DNA from: Saccharopolyspora montiporae
GTDB taxonomy: Bacteria; Actinomycetota; Actinomycetes; Mycobacteriales; Pseudonocardiaceae
Direction: 5' to 3'
NCBI RefSeq assembly: GCF_015209505.1
Contig: NZ_JADEYC010000013.1
Location: forward strand, 1 to 53,782
Length of the DNA stretch: 53,782 bases
Shown: positions 27,657 to 36,420 of the stretch, piece by piece
Layout of the letters: the number at the start of each line of letters is the position of its first letter
Position numbering within the stretch: position 1 is the first letter of the stretch
Translations under genes and position numbers: made by a program
Notes under the pieces: model-generated
The model's input: the letters and a program-made list of their open reading frames with translations, nothing else
The model's database searches: none
Told to the model about the DNA's origin: nothing

Positions 27657-30062
27657 ATGAGCGGCGGGTTCCACTCGTTGCTCTACACCGACTGCCGCGC
27701 GGGTGAGGGACTCGGCGATGCCGACGGCCTGCAGTTCCAGGCGGTCTCTGCGGGATGCGCGGCGGGCGAGCAGGACGCGGTGCGCGACGCCGCGCTCTAC
27801 CAGCCGCCGGCGCAGTGGATGCGGGACAACCGGCCCGCCGCGGAGTACCCGCCGTCCCTGGTGCACCTGCCAGGCGACGTGCTGATCACCGCGCGCGGTG
27901 TCTACCGCGGTGACGGGGTGCGGGAAGGCGCGCACTTCACCCATGCCCTGGCCACCACCGATCCCGCGTCGTACGGGGCGGTGCGCCCGGCGCAGCTGTG
28001 GCGCGCCCCCTGGTGGCGCGAACGCCCGGTGCAGGGCACCGAATGCCCGCCGCTGGCGGCCGAACCGGAGCCGGGACCGCTGCGCGCGGCCGCACTGCGC
28101 GACTGGGTGCTGGGGCAGCACGGCGGGCAGGCGTGGCTGATGAGCGTGCATTCGGCCATCGACCGGCTCAACGGGACCGGTGCACCGCCGGTGGTGTTCG
28201 TGGGGGCCGATGCCGAGACCGTCGTCCGCTGGATCGCCGCGGGAACGCTGCTGCTGCCGCAACGGCGCGCGCTGCAGGTCGGTTTCCGGGTGTTCGCCAC
28301 CGATCCGCAGCACGAGCTGTCCCGAGCGGACGGTCCACGGATCGTGGCCGCGCATCCGGACTGGGCCGCGGAGTTCGCCGACCCGCAGGCCGCCGGCGGC
28401 GCCGTGGTGTTCAACCTCGCGACCGGGCAGTCCTCCCAGGTGGAACCGTCCGAGTCGGCGCTGCACTGGGTCCCGCGGTTCCTCAGCACAGACTCCGGCT
28501 CCGCCGGACCCGGGGACGTGCTCGATGCGGTCGAACTCGCGCACCGGCTGGGCCGGGATCGGGGTGCGACCACCCGCGGGGACCGGCTCGCCGCGGGAAT
28601 CCTGGTGCTGGGAGAGCGGGTCGCCGACGCGGCCTCCGGCTTGGCGCTGGCCGGATGGCTGGGTTCGCCACCCGAGGTGTCCGCGGACGACGTGCTGGAT
28701 CCGGTGCTGGACGCGGTGCTCGGCGCGGAACCGGAACCCGAGGTGCTGGCCGCGTTGGCCGATCCGGACGTCGACCGCGCCGGTCCGCTGCGGACCGCGT
28801 TGCTGCGCGCCGACGTCGAGGCGGTCGTGCGCGGCGAACCCGAGCCGTGCGGGCAGCAGCTGCCGGAGCGGTCCCGCGCCGAGCACGAGGCCGCGGAGGC
28901 GTCCCGGGCCGTCGATGCGGCGCTGCGCTCGGTTCCGCCGATCCGGCTGGGCGAGGTGCTCGCGGCCGCGCGGCGGCACGGTGCCGAGCCCGGTGCGGAC
29001 CAGCTGGCCGAGACGTTGCGCGAGTTCGCGCGCTGGTGGCTGGACCACCCGCACGCCGCGGTCGACCCGTCCGGCTGGCCGTGCGCCGCACAGCTGGCCG
29101 GGGTGCTGCGGGCCGAACTCGCCCAGCGCCCGGCGCAGCGTCAGGCCGAAGCGGTCCGGGACGGCTGGTGGCGCCCGCTGGTGCCGGCGCTGGCGGATCC
29201 GGGCGATCCGGTCGACGTGCTGGTGGCGCGCGCGGCGGTCGCCGACGGCGGCGGGGCGCGGGCGGCCGCGCTGGACGCGTTCCGCGGGCTGGACGATCCG
29301 GCTGATCCGGAAGTCGTCTGGCAGGCGCTGTTCGCCGAAACGCCGCCGACCGTGCACGAGGTCGCCGTGCTCTTCGCCGGCACGTCGTTCACCGCGGTGC
29401 CGGAGGCCTTGGCGCAGCGGGCGCTCGACGTGCTGCGTGGCGCCCCGGTGACCGGTGAGGTGCTGGATGTGCTGCGCACGCTGGCGCACCACCTGGGCGC
29501 CGAGCACGCGGAACTACGTGCGCTCTGGGAGGAGGACGCCCGGTTGCGCACCTGGTTGGCGGCAGTGCAGCGCGCGGAGTCGCCGGACGAGCTCGGCGAG
29601 GTCTCCGAACCGGTGCTGGCCGCGCGCTCCGGCGATGTCATCGCCGCGCTGCTGGCCGCGCCGCTGCAGCGGGCTTGGGACGTGACGGTGCAGGCGGGCA
29701 CCGGGCTGCAGCACGTGCTGGTGCGCGACCTGCCCGCGCGGTTCGCAGCCGCCGGTGCCGAGCAGGACCAGCAGCTGCGGGCCGTGGCGCTGGCCTTCCT
29801 CGTCGGGTGGTCGGACAGCTCCGAGCTCGACGTCCGCAAGGGCCTGGATCGGGCGTTGGAGCGGTGGGCCACCGAGCACGACCAGGCCGACTACCGGCGG
29901 GTCAGCCGGTTGCTGCGCGGGGTGGAGGCCGCGGTGGCCGCAGCGTGGCACGCGTGGATCAAGGAGCTCTCCGGTCAGCAGGCGGAGAGGCGGGTGCGCC
30001 GTGCGGCAGCGGAGTGGGTGCGGCGCCGGTGGACGGACCGCCGACGTCCGCGCGGGGAATGA
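27657..30062 (+). CDS. GAP1-type GTPase-associated protein (GAP1-N2/M/C)
   Basis: 801 residues. The first 150 (LLYTDCRAGEGL, GLQFQAVSAG, a WMRDNRPAAEYPPSLVHL stretch, ARGVYRG, FTHALAT, RPAQLWRAPWW) match what I know of the GAP1-N2 domain from predicted GTPase-centred conflict or signalling systems. A middle region (about 155-300, with FVGADAETVVRWIAAGTLLLP and ALQVGFRVFA) fits GAP1-M, and the rest is an alpha-helical, acidic and alanine-rich GAP1-C-like part. No membrane segment. Such proteins are usually encoded with a GTPase; none lies nearby here. Start ATG 27657 fits the family but has no clear ribosome binding site. Confidence 0.75.
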   Translation: MSGGFHSLLYTDCRAGEGLGDADGLQFQAVSAGCAAGEQDAVRDAALYQPPAQWMRDNRPAAEYPPSLVHLPGDVLITARGVYRGDGVREGAHFTHALATTDPASYGAVRPAQLWRAPWWRERPVQGTECPPLAAEPEPGPLRAAALRDWVLGQHGGQAWLMSVHSAIDRLNGTGAPPVVFVGADAETVVRWIAAGTLLLPQRRALQVGFRVFATDPQHELSRADGPRIVAAHPDWAAEFADPQAAGGAVVFNLATGQSSQVEPSESALHWVPRFLSTDSGSAGPGDVLDAVELAHRLGRDRGATTRGDRLAAGILVLGERVADAASGLALAGWLGSPPEVSADDVLDPVLDAVLGAEPEPEVLAALADPDVDRAGPLRTALLRADVEAVVRGEPEPCGQQLPERSRAEHEAAEASRAVDAALRSVPPIRLGEVLAAARRHGAEPGADQLAETLREFARWWLDHPHAAVDPSGWPCAAQLAGVLRAELAQRPAQRQAEAVRDGWWRPLVPALADPGDPVDVLVARAAVADGGGARAAALDAFRGLDDPADPEVVWQALFAETPPTVHEVAVLFAGTSFTAVPEALAQRALDVLRGAPVTGEVLDVLRTLAHHLGAEHAELRALWEEDARLRTWLAAVQRAESPDELGEVSEPVLAARSGDVIAALLAAPLQRAWDVTVQAGTGLQHVLVRDLPARFAAAGAEQDQQLRAVALAFLVGWSDSSELDVRKGLDRALERWATEHDQADYRRVSRLLRGVEAAVAAAWHAWIKELSGQQAERRVRRAAAEWVRRRWTDRRRPRGE

Positions 30063-30302
30063 CCCGCCGCCGATCCACGCATCGCTCGCAGGAGTGAATT
30101 CTCGGTCCGGTGCCGCATTGGGTACCGCTGTCCCCAGCGCCGATGCCACTGAGTGATCACGCTGAGATAACGATGTCGGCGCGTGCGGGACATACTCCGA
30201 CGCGGAATGTCGCCGCCTCGCCGGTCGCCCCGGCGGGAACCGGTGCGCGGCCGGGCGGCCGGCCGGGGCGGGGCGGCGGGAACCGGTCGGCAGGAGGTCG
30301 TC

Positions 30303-30911
30303 ATGGTCGCCGCGCTGCGAGCGCACGTCGCCTGGTTGGTGCACGCGCTCGGTCCTTCGAAGAACCCGCTGCGCAGGCGGATCGACCGGGTCGCGGCGGC
30401 GGTGACGTTGCTGCTGCTGGTCGCCGCGGTGGCCGCGGTGCCCGCGGCGGCCGCGACCGGAGCCGCACTGCACGCTGACCTCGCCGCCCGCGCCGGGCAT
30501 TCCGCCGCCACCTCCCGCCCGGTCTCCGGAACGCTGGTGACGCCGGCCCGGGCGGACATCCCGGTCGCCGAAGCATCCGGGCAGGTCCATCCGACCTCCT
30601 CCGCGCTGGTGCGGTGGAGCGCCGGGTCCGGGGCCCGCTCGGAAACCCTCCAGGTGCCGGAGGGCGGCGAACCCGGCGACACGATCCGGCTGTGGACCGA
30701 CGAGCGCGGCGACCGGGTGCCGGCTCCGGCCGGTCCCGGCGAGGTCGTGCTCTCCGCGGTGTTCGCCGGGGCGCTGGTGCTGCTCGGCGCGCAGCTGACC
30801 TGCTTGGGGCTGATCGCCGCGACGCAGCACCTGGCGCGGGTGCAGGGCCAGCGCGGATGGGCACGCCAGTGGTCGTTCCTGCAGCACGGCGGGCGCTGGA
30901 GCCAGTTGTGA
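30303..30911 (+). CDS. Rv1733c-like two-span membrane protein
   Basis: 202 residues. Layout equals the M. tuberculosis Rv1733c family as I recall it: a short N terminus with KNPLRRRIDR, transmembrane helix 1 (about 27-50), an extracellular domain of about 90 residues with VRWSAGSG and GDTIRLWTDERGD, transmembrane helix 2 (about 148-170), and a short basic tail. The family's function is unknown; Rv1733c is a dormancy-regulon antigen. Start ATG 30303 follows GGAGG; upstream in-frame starts would add a proline/arginine-rich stretch. It lies 240 bp after the GAP1 gene, a gap where I see no gene. Confidence 0.8.
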   Translation: MVAALRAHVAWLVHALGPSKNPLRRRIDRVAAAVTLLLLVAAVAAVPAAAATGAALHADLAARAGHSAATSRPVSGTLVTPARADIPVAEASGQVHPTSSALVRWSAGSGARSETLQVPEGGEPGDTIRLWTDERGDRVPAPAGPGEVVLSAVFAGALVLLGAQLTCLGLIAATQHLARVQGQRGWARQWSFLQHGGRWSQL

Positions 30912-30983
30912 ACCGCGTCGGCGGGTCGTCTGCCAGGCTGAGATCGACGTGCTGGGCTACCCGGCGCTGGTGACACTCGGGGC

Positions 30984-31241
30984 ATGAGCGAGCGCGGATG
31001 GCCGGAGTCGGCGAGACCCCACGAGGCGTCCACGGCGCACGTGCCGATGGGCGCCTCGGCACCGCAGCTGAGCACCCCCTACGCACCGGTCAGCACCGGC
31101 CGGGTGATCCGGATCTTCGAGGCGGCCGAGACGGATCAGGCCGAGCTGCTGCACGCGCACTGGCCCGAACTCGCGCAGGCGCTGGGCGAACTGCTCCGGG
31201 CCAACGGCAGGGGGATCCCGGAGCAGTGGCGCCCGCGCTGA
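30984..31241 (+). CDS. Small hypothetical protein
   Basis: 85 residues, no family recognised. A disordered N-terminal 40 residues precedes a helical part (GRVIRIFEAAETDQAELLHAH, then ELAQALGELLRANG). Codon use is typical, with GC at third positions. Start ATG 30984 has only a weak GGGGC upstream. It sits between the Rv1733c-like gene and tRNA-Arg. Confidence 0.55.
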   Translation: MSERGWPESARPHEASTAHVPMGASAPQLSTPYAPVSTGRVIRIFEAAETDQAELLHAHWPELAQALGELLRANGRGIPEQWRPR

Positions 31242-31344
31242 GGGGCGCGCGGGTGTGCCGGTGGACAGCTGCCCCGGGCGCGGGGGTAGTGTAGGAGTTG
31301 ATCTTGCTCCCGATCCGACCCCGCGTCGCCGACCTGCGGTGAAG

Positions 31345-31418
31345 CGCCCCCAGCAGGACTCGAACCTGCGACCTAAGGATTAGAAGTCCTTTGCTCTGTC
31401 CAGCTGAGCTATGGGGGC
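31345..31418 (-). tRNA. tRNA-Arg (anticodon TCT)
   Basis: Minus-strand cloverleaf: acceptor GCCCCCA/TGGGGGC, D arm GCTC/GAGC, anticodon stem AAGGA/TCCTT with loop CTTCTAA (anticodon TCT), T arm GCAGG/CCTGC with TTCGAGT loop, discriminator G. CCA is not encoded. Length 74 nt. Confidence 0.95.
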
Positions 31419-31546
31419 CGGGGTGGACAGCTGCGCCGACCTGCGGATCGCAAGCGTAGCGGCCTGCGCGCCCGGCCGTACCACCGACATCGGAGGCGTT
31501 GCCGACCCGGTACCGAACGGCAAGCTGATCGACAACTGACCGTCGC

Positions 31547-32098
31547 TCACGCAGGTGGGAGTTTGTGCAGCGCCGCTGAAGTCAGCCCGTGCAGCATCCC
31601 CGCGGTATCGGCCGCCGAGGCGCCGCGCACCGACAGCAGGGTCAGCAGCGAGCGCTCGGGGGCGATCCCGGTGGTGGCGGTGCAGGTCTGGAACCCGTCG
31701 ACCTCGGCGCAGTACAACCAGGCCGCATGCCCGTCCACCTCCACCGGCGTGCCCTCCGGCTGGCGATCGCGGGCGGCGTCGAGCGGTTCGTGGAACCCGG
31801 CGCCGGCCGAGTTCCCCGGCCCGGCACCCAGCATTTGGGTGCAGGCGCCGGGAAGCGGGTTGTCCGGGTGCGGCGGCCCGTCCGCTCCGCCCACCGGCTC
31901 CAGATCGTCCGGCGTGAGCAGCGTGCACGGATCCGTCCCCGCGGTGGTGCGGGCGACCGGTCCCGACGGGTCCCGGTGCTCCGGAGCGCTCGGCGCGAAA
32001 CCCGCCGCGGGCACGGGTCGTCCGGTGACGAGCGTGCTGCAGCCGGCCAGCACCGGCAGCAGCACCAGCGCGGTGAGGCAGCGGCGGAGGCGGATCAC
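31547..32098 (-). CDS. DUF3558-type lipoprotein
   Basis: 183 residues. A signal peptide ends in LPVLAGC, a lipobox with Cys20, so the protein is a lipoprotein on the outer membrane face. After a proline-rich linker come TDPCTLLTPDDLEPVGG, GACTQM and two further cysteines (YCAEVD, TCTATTG), as in DUF3558 proteins, an actinobacterial family of unknown function. Start GTG 32098 places the signal peptide at the N terminus; another GTG at 32134 adds 12 residues. It is divergent from the CopD-CtaG gene with about 100 bp between starts. Confidence 0.82.
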   Translation of the reverse strand: MIRLRRCLTALVLLPVLAGCSTLVTGRPVPAAGFAPSAPEHRDPSGPVARTTAGTDPCTLLTPDDLEPVGGADGPPHPDNPLPGACTQMLGAGPGNSAGAGFHEPLDAARDRQPEGTPVEVDGHAAWLYCAEVDGFQTCTATTGIAPERSLLTLLSVRGASAADTAGMLHGLTSAALHKLPPA

Positions 32099-32195
32099 CG
32101 CGCAACCGTAGCGCCGGTGCGCGCCGGGCGGCACTGACCCGTGCCGCTGCCATCCTGCGAGGGGATCGCGGTGGACCTGCGGTTACGCTCGGTGC

Positions 32196-34385
32196 GTGCC
32201 AACCGAGACCGCTCCTGCACCGACCCCGGACCGGCGAGCCGCATCCAGCACGGTGGGCATTCTCGTCGTCACCGCCGGTGTGCTCGCCGCCCTGGTCGCC
32301 GCTGCGCTGACCGCGCTGTCCGGGTCCGATGCCTACGCCCTGCTCGGTCTGCCGGACCCGGGTCCGGTGACGAAGTACGGGCTGCCCGTCGTCCGCGTGC
32401 TGGCCGAGACCGGCGCGGTGGTGTGCATCGGGTCGCTCCTGCTGGCCTCGTTCGGCATCCCCGCCCAGCGCGGCGGATCCCTCACCGCCGACGGTTACGC
32501 CGCGGTGCGCACCGCCGGATGGGCCGCCGCGGTGTGGTTCGCGGGCGCGGCGCTGATGGTGCCGTTCCTCGCGGCGGACGCCACTGGCCGCGGGGTCTCC
32601 GAGGTGCTCAGCGCCGACGTGCTGTTCGGGCTGCTGGACGCGCTGGAAGAGGTCAAGGCGTGGGGGCTGTCCGCGCTGATCGTGTTCGTCGTCGCGCTGC
32701 TGTGCCGGATCGTCCTGTCCTGGGGCTGGACCACCGTCGCGTTCGGTGCGGCGCTGCTGGGCCTGTTCCCGGTGATCGCCACCGGGCACTCGGCCAGCGG
32801 TGGCGCGCACGACATGGCCACGAACAGCCTGCTGTTCCACCTCTTCGGGGCGACGTTGTGGGTGGGTGGTCTGGTCGCGCTGCTCGCGCACGGTGCGCGC
32901 GGTGGTGCGCATCTGCCCCTGGTCGCGCGGCGGTTCTCCCGGATCGCGCTGGCGGCCTGGATCGCCATGGCGCTGTCCGGCGTCGTCAACTCGCTGGTCC
33001 GGGTCACGCCGGAGCAGCTGGTCACCACCACCTACGGCGTGCTGGTGCTGGTCAAGGTGGTCGCCTTGGTGGCGCTGGGTGCGTTCGGCTACGCCCAGCG
33101 CAGCAAGGTCGTGCAGCGGCTCGCCGGAGGTGCGGGCCGGGGGGCGCTGCTGCGGCTCGGGGCGGTCGAGGTGCTCACCATGTTCGCCACGATCGGCGTC
33201 GCGGTGGCGCTGGGCCGCACTCCGCCGCCGGCCGAGAGCGGGCCCACTCCCGGGCGCACCGAACTGCTGATCGGCTATCCGCTGCCGGAGCCGCCCGATG
33301 CGCTGAACCTGCTGTTCACCGGCCGGTTCGACCTCGTGTGGGGCACGCTGGCGCTGGCGCTGGCCGTGTTCTACCTGCTGGGTGTGCGCCGACTGCGCGC
33401 ACGCGGGGACGCCTGGCCGGTGGGCAGGACCGCCGCGTGGCTGCTCGGCTGCCTGACGATCCTGGCGGCGACGTCCTCCGGGATCGGCAGGTACGCGCCC
33501 GCGGTGTTCAGCGTGCACATGGGCCAGCACATGCTGCTGTCCATGCTGGCGCCGGTGTTCTTGGTGCTGGCCGGACCGACCTCGCTGGCGCTGCGCGTGT
33601 TCAAGCCCGCGGGCAAGGAGCACCCGCCCGGTGCGCGGGAATGGTTGCTGGCCTTCCTGCACTCGCCGATCACCCGGGTGCTGACCAACCCGTTCGTCGC
33701 GCTGGGCCTGTTCGTGGGCTCGTTCTATGCGCTGTACTTCTCCGGGCTGTTCGACCTGGCGCTTCCCCAGCACTGGGCGCACATCGCGATGAACGCGCAC
33801 TTCCTGCTGGTCGGGTACGTCTTCTACTGGCCGGTGATCGGCATCGACCCCGCGCCGCGGCAGCTGCCGTCGATGGGCAAGCTCGGGCTGGTGTTCGCGT
33901 CCATGCCGTTCCACGCGTTCTTCGGCGTGGTGCTGATGATGTCGCAGAACGTCATCGGGGAGAACTTCTACCGCAGCCTGGACCTGCCGTGGATGACCGA
34001 TCTGCTCGCCGACCAGCAGCTGGGCGGCGGTCTGGCCTGGGCTTCCGGTGAGGTACCGCTGGTGGTGGTGATGCTGGCGCTGCTGATCCAGTGGTCGCGG
34101 GCCGACTACCGGGCGGCGCGGCGGATCGACCGCAAGGCCGACGCGGACGGCGAGGCCGATCTCGCCGCGTACAACGAGATGCTGCGCCGGCTCGCCGGGA
34201 ACGACGGCTCCGCCGCCGGGGGATCCGGCGCTGGGGGATCCAGCGCGGAGGACTCCGGTGCTGCGGGATCCGGTGCTGCGGACTCCGGTGCGGGGGATGT
34301 CCGCGCCACGGGCTCCAGCGCCGAGGCGCCCGGCGAGGAGGGGGCCCGGGAGGACAGCTCCGCCGGGACCGACCGCGGGAACTGA
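32196..34385 (+). CDS. CopD - CtaG fusion membrane protein
   Basis: 729 residues, about 15 membrane spans. The N-terminal half (about 20-360) is a CopD copper-resistance domain, with HSASGGAHDMATNSLLFHLFGATLWVGGL bearing conserved histidines. The second half (about 380-640) is caa3-type CtaG, with FSVHMGQHMLLSMLAP, HIAMNAHFLLVGY and MPFHAFFGVVLM, all His/Met-rich. It likely handles copper for cytochrome oxidase assembly in the membrane. The Rv0102 family has this fusion. The cytoplasmic C-terminal 80 residues are a low-complexity Gly/Ser/Ala/Asp tail encoded by imperfect short repeats around GGATCC. Start GTG 32196. Confidence 0.88.
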   Translation: MPTETAPAPTPDRRAASSTVGILVVTAGVLAALVAAALTALSGSDAYALLGLPDPGPVTKYGLPVVRVLAETGAVVCIGSLLLASFGIPAQRGGSLTADGYAAVRTAGWAAAVWFAGAALMVPFLAADATGRGVSEVLSADVLFGLLDALEEVKAWGLSALIVFVVALLCRIVLSWGWTTVAFGAALLGLFPVIATGHSASGGAHDMATNSLLFHLFGATLWVGGLVALLAHGARGGAHLPLVARRFSRIALAAWIAMALSGVVNSLVRVTPEQLVTTTYGVLVLVKVVALVALGAFGYAQRSKVVQRLAGGAGRGALLRLGAVEVLTMFATIGVAVALGRTPPPAESGPTPGRTELLIGYPLPEPPDALNLLFTGRFDLVWGTLALALAVFYLLGVRRLRARGDAWPVGRTAAWLLGCLTILAATSSGIGRYAPAVFSVHMGQHMLLSMLAPVFLVLAGPTSLALRVFKPAGKEHPPGAREWLLAFLHSPITRVLTNPFVALGLFVGSFYALYFSGLFDLALPQHWAHIAMNAHFLLVGYVFYWPVIGIDPAPRQLPSMGKLGLVFASMPFHAFFGVVLMMSQNVIGENFYRSLDLPWMTDLLADQQLGGGLAWASGEVPLVVVMLALLIQWSRADYRAARRIDRKADADGEADLAAYNEMLRRLAGNDGSAAGGSGAGGSSAEDSGAAGSGAADSGAGDVRATGSSAEAPGEEGAREDSSAGTDRGN

Positions 34386-34732
34386 CCACCCGGTTCCCGC
34401 GCGCCGGGAGCAAGCCGCGGTGGTTCGTCCACAGGTCGGCGGTTCGTCCACAGATCGCGATCTCGCTCTCGCGGACCCCGGTCCGGGCGGGCCAACCTGG
34501 GAGAGCAGACCGGGAAGGGCCCGGTCCCCGACCGGGAGGTGCGGCGGTGTCCGAGACCAGCGCGACCGTGGTGCGGGCGGTGCGCACCGACCCGATCCGG
34601 CGGCCGGCGCCGCGCGCACCCGACCGGGTGCGCGCCCCAGGAACAGCCGCGTTGTTCCTCGTGTCACGCCACGCCCACGCGTGTGCCGACCGCATGCGTG
34701 GTCCACGACCGGACGCATCTACCATTCGTGGC
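34386..34732. other. Intergenic stretch before ettA
   Basis: 347 bases between the CopD-CtaG stop and the ettA start. It contains two tandem GGTTCGTCCACAG copies (34422-34434, 34441-34453) and an open frame in phase with ettA from GTG 34547, which has GGGAGG seven bases upstream. TACCAT (34720-34725) could be a -10 element placing transcription start on or beside the ettA ATG. No other gene is supported. Confidence 0.5.
34422..34453 (+). repeat. Tandem 13-bp direct repeat resembling DnaA boxes
   Basis: GGTTCGTCCACAG occurs at 34422-34434 and 34441-34453, 19 bp apart. Each holds TCGTCCACA, one base away from the actinobacterial DnaA box TTGTCCACA. Two copies only, so binding is speculative. 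Confidence 0.4.
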
Positions 34733-36409
34733 ATGGCCGAGTTCATTTACACCATGAAGAACGTGCGCAAGACGCATGGGGACAAGGTCATCCTCGACAA
34801 CGCGACCATCCAGTTCTACCCCGGCGCGAAGATCGGTGTCGTCGGTCCGAACGGTGCTGGTAAGTCGACCGTGCTGCGCATCATGGCGGGACTCGACCAG
34901 CCGAACAACGGTGAAGCGTTCCTCTCCCCGGGCTACTCCGTCGGCATCCTGCAGCAGGAACCGCCGCTGAACGAGGAGAAGACGGTCCTGGGCAACGTCG
35001 AAGAGGGCGTCGGGGAGATCAAGCAGAAGCTCAACCGGTTCAACGAGATCGCCGAGGCGCTCGCGACCGATTACTCCGACGAGCTCATGGAGGAGATGGG
35101 CAGGCTCCAGGAGGACCTGGACCACGCCGACGCGTGGGAACTGGACTCCCAGCTGGAGCAGGCGATGGACGCGCTGCGCTGCCCGCCCCCGGAAGCCGAG
35201 GTCAAGAACCTCTCCGGTGGTGAGCGCAGGCGGGTGGCGCTGTGCAAGCTGCTGCTGAGCAAGCCCGACCTCCTGCTGCTCGACGAGCCCACCAACCACC
35301 TGGACGCGGAGAGCGTGCTGTGGCTGGAGCAGTTCCTGGCGAACTACGCGGGCGCCGTCCTGGCCGTCACCCACGACCGCTACTTCCTGGACAACGTCGC
35401 CGGGTGGATCCTGGAGATCGACCGCGGGCGGACCTACCCGTACGAGGGCAACTACTCCACCTATCTGGAGAAGAAGCAGGAGCGCTTGGCCGTGCAGGGC
35501 AAGCGCGATGTGAAACTGCAGAAGCGGCTCAAGGACGAGCTGGAGTGGGTGCGCTCGAACGCCAAGGCCCGCCAGACCAAGTCGCGCTCCCGGCTGCAGC
35601 GTTACGAAGAGATGGCCAACGAGGCGGAGAAGACCCGCAAGCTGGACTTCGAGGAGATCCAGATCCCGCCGGGTCCGCGCCTGGGCAATGTCGTCGTCGA
35701 AGCGGAGAACCTGCGCAAGGGTTTCGGCGACAACCTGCTCATCGACGGTCTGTCGTTCACGCTGCCGCGGAACGGCATCGTGGGCGTCATCGGTCCGAAC
35801 GGCGTCGGCAAGACCACGCTGTTCAAGACGATCGTCGGTTTGGAGGAGCCGGACGCCGGAACCGTCCGGGTGGGCGACACGGTCAAGCTGTCCTATGTGG
35901 ACCAGAACCGCGCGAACATCGACCCGGACAAGAACGTCTGGCAGGTGGTCTCGGACGGCCTGGACTACATCCAGGTCGGGCAGGTCGAGATGCCGTCCCG
36001 CGCGTACGTCAGCGCCTTCGGGTTCAAGGGCCCGGATCAGCAGAAGCCGAGCGGAGTGCTCTCCGGCGGTGAGCGCAACCGCCTGAACCTCGCGCTGACT
36101 CTGAAGAAGGGCGGCAACCTGATCCTGCTGGACGAGCCCACGAACGACCTCGACGTGGAGACCCTCGGTTCGCTGGAGAACGCGCTGGAGCAGTTCCCCG
36201 GCTGCGCCGTGGTCACCTCGCACGACAGGTGGTTCCTGGACCGCGTCGCCACGCACATCCTGGCGTGGGAGGGCGACGAGGAGAACCCGGCGAAGTGGTT
36301 CTGGTTCGAAGGCAACTTCGAGGGCTACGAGCAGAACAAGATCGAGAGGCTGGGGCAGGACGCGGCTCGTCCGCACCGCGTCACGCACCGGAAGCTGACC
36401 CGGGGCTGA
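34733..36409 (+). CDS. ettA: Energy-dependent translational throttle EttA (ABC-F ATPase)
   Basis: 558-residue ABC-F protein that binds the ribosomal E site and gates the first elongation step according to energy level. Two ATPase cassettes: GPNGAGKST, LSGGERRR and LLLLDEPTNHLD; then GPNGVGKTT, LSGGERNR and LILLDEPTNDLD. The acidic, helical arm insert characteristic of EttA lies at about 85-140, and the linker of charged helices at about 245-305. The ATG 34733 start matches the family (MAEFIYTM) but has no ribosome binding site, which suggests a leaderless message, or translation from GTG 34547 with a 62-residue extension. The next gene follows after 11 bp. Confidence 0.93.
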   Translation: MAEFIYTMKNVRKTHGDKVILDNATIQFYPGAKIGVVGPNGAGKSTVLRIMAGLDQPNNGEAFLSPGYSVGILQQEPPLNEEKTVLGNVEEGVGEIKQKLNRFNEIAEALATDYSDELMEEMGRLQEDLDHADAWELDSQLEQAMDALRCPPPEAEVKNLSGGERRRVALCKLLLSKPDLLLLDEPTNHLDAESVLWLEQFLANYAGAVLAVTHDRYFLDNVAGWILEIDRGRTYPYEGNYSTYLEKKQERLAVQGKRDVKLQKRLKDELEWVRSNAKARQTKSRSRLQRYEEMANEAEKTRKLDFEEIQIPPGPRLGNVVVEAENLRKGFGDNLLIDGLSFTLPRNGIVGVIGPNGVGKTTLFKTIVGLEEPDAGTVRVGDTVKLSYVDQNRANIDPDKNVWQVVSDGLDYIQVGQVEMPSRAYVSAFGFKGPDQQKPSGVLSGGERNRLNLALTLKKGGNLILLDEPTNDLDVETLGSLENALEQFPGCAVVTSHDRWFLDRVATHILAWEGDEENPAKWFWFEGNFEGYEQNKIERLGQDAARPHRVTHRKLTRG

Positions 36410-36420
36410 ACGGAGGCGCT

